A stretch of 64,000 bases of DNA, from NCBI GenBank assembly GCA_024516155.1, contig JAJJXM010000001.1:1054001-1118000 (forward strand). Reading direction: 5' to 3'. Positions 58,122 to 64,000 of this stretch are shown piece by piece. This DNA is from Pyronema omphalodes. Taxonomy: Eukaryota; Ascomycota; Pezizomycetes; Pezizales; Pyronemataceae. The notes under the pieces were generated by a model. That model did no database searches. It saw only the letters and a list, made by a program, of their open reading frames with translations, and was not told the DNA's origin. The position numbers and the translations under genes are program-made. Each line of letters starts with the position of its first letter. The stretch's first letter is position 1.

Positions 58122-59680
58122 TGTTTCCTGTAGTCTATTGCAAGCGGCCGGCGGAGACCGCGGGTGTCGGCAAGTACCTGTTTTGGGTGCTCGCTATCGC
58201 CGACTGCTGCTGATGGAGTTGCTTGCGGAGGTGCTGGCAACAGCGTGTGGTGCTCGCTCTGGCTGGGTTTGGGGGGGACGTGGGTGGGAAGGGTTCGGGG
58301 ATGGTAGATCTTGTTCAAGTTTGATGCACAGTTCGCAGCTTGGAGTGACGTCGGCATCTACCGATGTGTGTGACATCAATACCCAAGTAGGGGCGGAGGG
58401 AACCTTCGCTTGCGGCGTTGGCCCCCGGAGAATTTCGAAGCAATGGGTGGAGCCTTGCGAGGGGGCGGCGGGGAGTGGGGGGAGGGAGGGAGGGGAGGGG
58501 AGAGATGGATGGATGGATGGATGGGAGGGAGGGAGCGAGTGTGAGAGAGAGAGACGGAAGGGGACGAGGAAGCTGAATGGGAGAGGGGATTGAAGCTTCG
58601 TTAAGGATTGATTGACCTAGATGAGGATAGCAGAAGCAGAAGCAGAAGAATAAGCTGCGTGGTTGGGTATTGTGAGATTCCTGAATAGAAGAGAACTGGT
58701 GATTAAGCCTATTGTAAAAACTGCTGTTAGGCCAGGCCTATTGAACCTCTTCTGCTGTTTTAAGCCTCTTCCGACTGCTGCTGCTGCTGCTGCTGTTAGG
58801 GCCTATTGAATTGCTGTTAGACCTCTTAAAACTGCGGATTGATTGATCTGCGAATTGACCTGGCTGTGGATCCAACTGGTGTTGATTCAAGCTGTGTGGA
58901 TGCAATATGGATAATGACAATTGACAATTGACAATTGACAATTGACAACGGCTGGCAAAAAGTGGCGGACTGCTGAGAGACGGGGCTATCGAAACTATCG
59001 ACGGACTGAAGCGTTGTGTGTGCAAATCGCGGCCTTAATCGGTGGGCTTATACGAATCCCTAATCGAATGCACTGGTCCGTTTCCGACGGGCTGTCAATC
59101 CGACGGCTAGGCTGGTTGGTGCGAGAACCCGAAAAAAAAAAAATACCAGACAAAGAACGAACGAGCGTATATAACGCGGAAAGAGGGGTGGGGAGAGAGA
59201 AGGGGGGGGGGGGGGGGGGGTGGGCGGGGGTTGGACAAGGGAACAAGAAGAACGATCGATGGTGGAGGGAAAGGCACGACGGCTGGCGTTAACTTTAGTT
59301 TTACAACCAGCGGCCGGGGCGACAAGTAGTGGGAAGTGCAGCCGCTCAGTGGGTGGTCGTGAGTTGGTATGGCAGCAGAAAGAGATCTGAAGGTTTGGAG
59401 TCGAAATGTGAGCAGTGGAAATTGTTGGATGAAACAGATGGATCACTCACTCATGGATGAGATTGATTCACTTAGGGCTGGGCGGATGGGCAAATTTTGT
59501 GTTGGAAGAATGAAAAGAAGGCTGCTGCTGCTGCTGCTGCTGCTGGCTTTGCTGCGGCCGGTCACACTCCCTTTCGGCTGAAAAGGCCATCACGACAACT
59601 TTGGTGATTGTGATTATAATTTTTTAGTCTATTGGTGATAGTTTGGTTGGCTGTACCCCCCCCCCCCCCCCCCAAAGTAC
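58122..59680. promoter_or_regulatory. Upstream region of the histidine kinase gene, rich in simple repeats
   Basis: Should contain the promoter and leader of the kinase. It carries GGAT repeats (58507-58525), CTG repeats (58777-58797 and 59521-59545), a TTGACAA 8-bp tandem (58917-58947), a G19 run (59202-59220) and a C18 run (59656-59673). Open frames across it follow these repeats and are not supported as genes. Confidence 0.5.
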
Positions 59681-62600
59681 AACTTGTGTGACTCCTCTCT
59701 CTCTATTTTCTCAATGCTCTCTCAGTGCCTCATCTGCTCAGTTCTCGTCACTCCAACTACGTCTCCTTAGCGACTGAATTGTGGGCCAGTTTGCGAGGTG
59801 CAATCCACCGGCTTCATCAGCAAGCGAAGGTAAAAGAGAGAACGTGCATGGCTGGACGAATGGGTCTGGTGGATGAATTGTTCAGAGCGGTGAAGAGAAT
59901 CCGTTCTTCTTCCTCTAACCAGGCAGGTCGAAATACAGTACAACACTTCAAAGTATCCATGAGATATCGGTCATAAGTGCACCATTGAACAAACGAATGA
60001 CTGTGTTAATGCAAGAATTCGTTTCTTCATTGAACAAGTATTATTAGCTAAGGTGATCCACTTCTAAGGCTACAATACTCCGGGGCGTAGGATCCAAATG
60101 AATGTCCCGTAGAAGCAACGAATCTCTTTCTAGAGCATTAGTTACGTGCCCTGACTCCGAGGCGCCCGCCGCCAAAGCAAAGCGGGTAGTGTCTTCGACC
60201 GACCGAGAAGCACTCGATCACTGGTGGTCTTGTGTCTCAGAAGACCCGCCGACTAAAGAAGTTGGAGCGAGCGTTGTGAGGCGGCAAGTGAATTCTCGGG
60301 CTGGTGTCCTTTAAAATCAGCAGCTGCTGGCTTCCCCCATTGTTCCTTCCCTATCCCTATTTCTTACATGCTGGGGCCAATCGGGATACCCAAAGTAAGC
60401 ATAGCCGATCTCAGGATCGATGCGGCTGCCGAGAGCCATCACAAAATGGGTACGGATGACATAACTGATGATGAAGATGATGGCGGACTAGAATAGATGA
60501 TGAAGATGATTGCCCGGATATTACATGAAATTTCGAGAGCGGATGTGTCAAAATCGACAGGACAATCTGCTATTCGATGCTTTTCAAAATTTACTGAACC
60601 CGTGAGACTGATGGTGAACACGACCATCCGTATATCTCGCATTTGACAATGACAAAAACATTAGAAAAGATCTGATCCATGCACTCTCCACTCAATTTAT
60701 AATAGTCCCAACACTGGTATAATCCATAACGACCTGGTGATTCGCAATGACAGCGTCATGCAAAAAGTGGGGTAAACGTATACAGCACGTGGCGCAGGTG
60801 GCTAGAATGCACGTGATGGCTCATGAAGCTTGAGATATAAAATTTCTAAGGGATAATAAGTTTTGGTCTAGAAATAAAATATAGAGATTTAAGATCATGC
60901 ATCTCAATCTTGGGGGATTTCTTTAATTTATGGAACGCTCTTGAATACCCAAAAAAGACAATAGAGGACTTGAAGTCAGAGACAGAAAGACTTCAATTCC
61001 CTGTAAGTTTGATGACCCGGGGCTTACTGGTAGGATGTTGAATTAGCTAATTACATACGTGTGTCTCCGTATGAATAAAGTTTCAATAGTTAAAATTGGT
61101 TGATGCCCAACTGACTTGATGCCAAAGTTTAGGTCACATGTGGGAGACAAACATTGAATCTGACACCTGTCATTTCGTTCTCAACTTTTTGAGCAACGGC
61201 TCTATATCGGGCCTGGAAATTCGATGATGCCAGATGTCTCAGCTTGGATTCGAAAGTTGGTGATTTTTACTCAGGCACGGGTTCTTACTCGAATAATCTC
61301 ATAACACGACGTGTTCTGCTAGGATAACTGCCGTCATTGAAGACTTGGGTTGAGTATTAGAGTTATATGATCCACAAAATCCACAACAATCTCCTTTGAT
61401 AATGACGGTGAACTTGAAGTTTTGACGTGTCTTATTTATATCCGCTTGTGATATTCTGTGTTTCTGTTCATTTGCTGCGGAATTTAACCGCAGAGTTAGA
61501 AGGGAGGATTGAGCCTAGTCTAGTACGGAAGGTCATTGTCTTGGAGGGAGGTCTAACTCTACCCTAATACCATACTAACTGTTTATTGCAATTTTGTAAA
61601 GACCCTTTTTTTCTAGCTCATCATAACGCTTGTTGGCTTTTCTCAACTGTCACCGACATCGACAATGATTATCCAGCAGATTTACGGATTCTCTCACTGA
61701 GTAAGAATTTCAATTGAAGAGAGTGCACGTGGCTTTCCCAGCCGTCGGCTGAGACGGAAATGGTGAATAAGTATCGGTGTTTCACTCGCCGCTCACGTTT
61801 AGCAGTCTCGGCAAGGATGCTCGCTCTTGGAATATATTGTCCAAGAAAGCAGACGCCAAGAGACGGAAAATCAGAGTGGAAATCCCCCTTTTCGGACAGG
61901 ACACACAGAGCCCATACTTTACTCTACCGGATTCCCGGTTTATTTACGGTGCAGAGCCTCCCGCCGTTCGTCTCGTCAATGCGCCGGCACCAAAATGAGC
62001 AACGACCGGGCCACTACAGCGCGCCCAACAAAGCCTTCTTTGGTGGCGACGATTGCGACAGCTGTCCATAACAACTTCCTCCTACAAACGCAAGGGATAT
62101 TACGATTTTTTTTTTGTCGTGTATGATCAGTCCTGACAGAAATTTAATCCACTCTGGCAGGAGGTTGCCATTTGGGATCTTTTATGCACATCTCATGCAG
62201 CAACGCAAATATGGGATCTTGACTGTGTAGCAGCTGGCAAAAAAAAAAGTTGTGGCACAGAAATCACAGAGGCACAGATGTACCTGGCCGGGTCGCGGAT
62301 GTGCAGGGTCTTGAGGGTGTCGGTGAAAAGAAAACACGGAGAGTGAGGTCATAATGCAGGGTCGGAGTGTTCCCACCATGACATCAATGACGTATGGTGT
62401 CATGCACGGCTGTCTTGGGATCTGACGCTAGTTGTGTACCAGGAGAAAGCGCGTCCGTTTACGGGCACTTGGCACGCCTGCTTGTCCGCTGCGGGCATTT
62501 TGGGATAGAAGAGCTGGGATTCTAAAGAACGGCCGTGATTTGTCAGAATAAAAATTGTGCACAAGGTGAATGAACACAGACCCCAACACAAGCCCGCGAA

Positions 62601-64000
62601 CTCAACACGGTGCGAAATGGTAAAAGTTGGTGTAGGACGATCGAAATAGAGCAAGGCACTTCTGCACTGACTGCTCCTCCCGAGAAAAGTGCGTGGACGC
62701 GACTGTCAAAACACAAATTAAAAATAACCACTATCAACACCAGAAACGGGGGAAGACATGGAAGAAAGTACTGGCAGGAGAGGGGAGTTAGGGATACGAA
62801 ACGATTCTTACCTTACATGCATCTCCGAAACTGTATCCATAAGGCTTTCGGTATTTATATTCCCGTACGAAGCCACACAGAAAAACAGGGTTGTCTAACA
62901 AGTGTAAGGTTCATCCCATGGTCTAAAGCCTGGCCGTAAGCCCTGACGTTTGTGATTCAAGTCCACTCACTTTCTTTAGGAAACATCGTGGGTTCAGCCC
63001 TTGCGGGTTGAGTTTCCGGATTCTACAGGCCAGTCTCTTGGCTAGGGGTTCATGACTTACCTCAGGGAAGACCCGCATTCCGTATCGTTCATCATACGAT
63101 AAGTACGCATCCGGAGTGGAATTTAGGGAACAATTACAAGAGGCCCCGCGGCTATTTACAAGAAGCTGAGACCAAACTTCATTCAGCTAACTTTGCAAAT
63201 AGGTACAAAAAATTCCTGCAAAATTCGAAGAAAAATTCCTTAGTTCAAGGCGTTTTCTTGCTAAAAAAAAACCACCGTTCATGTACCTCTTCAGATGTTT
63301 TTTGTGATGGGTCTCTTTCCCCCAAAACTGCCGCCGATTCCTTACCCGCGGGTAGGTTTCCACGTGGCGCTTAAGCGAGACTTGGCATGGCGTGCGGCAA
63401 CATTAACAACAACCTTCCGGACTCTTCAACTTTTGAATAAAGAAGTTTCTTTAATCTCGATGAATTTGGTATGGGTACATCTATGCTCACCATACCATGA
63501 CTTTGATTTTGTAAAAGTAACTCGTGATAATAGGAGTATCCATTCACGGCTGATTCTCGAAGGAACCTGCACAGACGCGGCACACCGGCAGGCGGAAGTC
63601 TGGAAGCCGGGCTGCAACGATATTTTGGTCCAAAGTCCAGGGCTTGTCAGAGAATCTGTATCCAATTACTTCACAAATTCGTAACAACCAGGTATTCGGA
63701 TTCATGGGTAGATGACCTTCAGGTTGGAGATCGCTGTCATGGAACCTGTAACCTCGATGACGCCTCGACTGCGCACAATAAACCAAGGCACGACCAATAA
63801 ATCACCATTTCATCCTTTCTTATGAAACGAACTCGGATTCAGATAATCACATGGTTCAAATATCTCCACGCAAACCCAATCAATTACGTGGCTTTTATCA
63901 CATTTTTTGGTTGGGATTTACGTGGATGGATATATCGTACACTAACGGCAATTTATCTAACCCCTCAAGTGCCTCAGTATCACAATTTTGCCAGACAATC
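59681..64000. other. Gene-free spacer to window end
   Basis: No frame shows a recognisable family, signal peptide or spliced continuation. The longest frames (61760-62126, 62610-62939, 63295-63684) overlap others on the same or opposite strand and have shadow-like composition. A gene starting beyond 64000 cannot be judged. Confidence 0.45.

Noticed and set aside
58138..58593. 151-codon Gly-rich frame upstream of the histidine kinase
   Set aside because: It lies in the leader or promoter on the opposite strand, is built on G-rich microsatellites and has no family pattern.
63295..63684. 129-codon frame near the right edge
   Set aside because: Opposite-strand frames overlap it fully; no hydrophobic or domain pattern; mixed composition typical of chance.
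1..64000. CRISPR array, biosynthetic cluster, viral insertion or intact transposon
   Set aside because: No regularly spaced direct repeats with unique spacers, no synthase/transporter/regulator set, no capsid or polymerase frames, and no complete transposase or reverse transcriptase were found.

Overview
This is nuclear DNA from a filamentous ascomycete (Pezizomycotina). The genes carry short 48-115 nt introns with GTAAGT/GTATGT-type donors and CTAAC/CTGAC-type branch sites. The protein set is fungal: an ADP1-type ABCG transporter, an Msc2-type zinc transporter, Alg1, a CRC1-type carnitine carrier and a PAS-containing hybrid histidine kinase. Gene density is low, with about ten well supported protein genes in 64 kb, and the spacers are rich in minisatellites. 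That would fit an early-diverging, repeat-rich lineage such as Pezizomycetes or Orbiliomycetes, but this placement is inference.

Layout. 1-0.5 kb: C-terminal end of a disordered protein (+). 1.0-2.35 kb: ABHD12/Bem46-like alpha/beta hydrolase (-). 3.8-7.3 kb: Adp1-like ABC transporter with EGF-like repeats (+, six exons). 7.3-12.3 kb: gene-free, containing a diverged tandem duplication of about 550 bp. 12.4-13.3 kb: mitochondrial carnitine/acylcarnitine carrier (+). 14.1-19.2 kb: two identical tRNA-Tyr genes flanking a nine-exon membrane protein gene of unknown function. 20.7-22.3 kb: histidine phosphatase (+). 23.5-28.4 kb: ALG1 (-) and an MSC2-type zinc transporter (+), divergently transcribed. 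28.4-37.1 kb: almost empty, with one possible small gene. 37.1-39.1 kb: serine-rich single-pass membrane protein (+). 39.6 kb: tRNA-Thr (-). 40.8-41.4 kb: possible retroelement relic in two copies. 42.2-44.1 kb: secreted 5'-nucleotidase (-), divergent from a PCI-domain (Thp1/PCID2-like) gene (+, 45.0-46.7 kb). 47.9 kb: third tRNA-Tyr. 48.3-50 kb: dense minisatellites. 51.4-58.1 kb: a very large hybrid histidine kinase (-). 58.1-64 kb: long upstream region and spacer with homopolymers and microsatellites, no supportable gene.

The genes are independent housekeeping and signalling functions rather than a cluster. The ALG1/MSC2 pair is the one functional juxtaposition, since both families act at the ER or early secretory pathway. 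I found no CRISPR array, biosynthetic cluster, virus, or clearly new multi-gene system. The most notable observations are a single-base frame break in the kinase H-box, a second frame break in the hydrolase gene, a 9-bp periodic minisatellite family that encodes pseudo-collagen Gly-X-Y patterns, three identical intron-containing tRNA-Tyr genes, and a conserved-looking membrane protein of unknown function. All exon boundaries were read by eye; for six multi-exon genes the summed exon lengths are an exact multiple of three, which supports the models.
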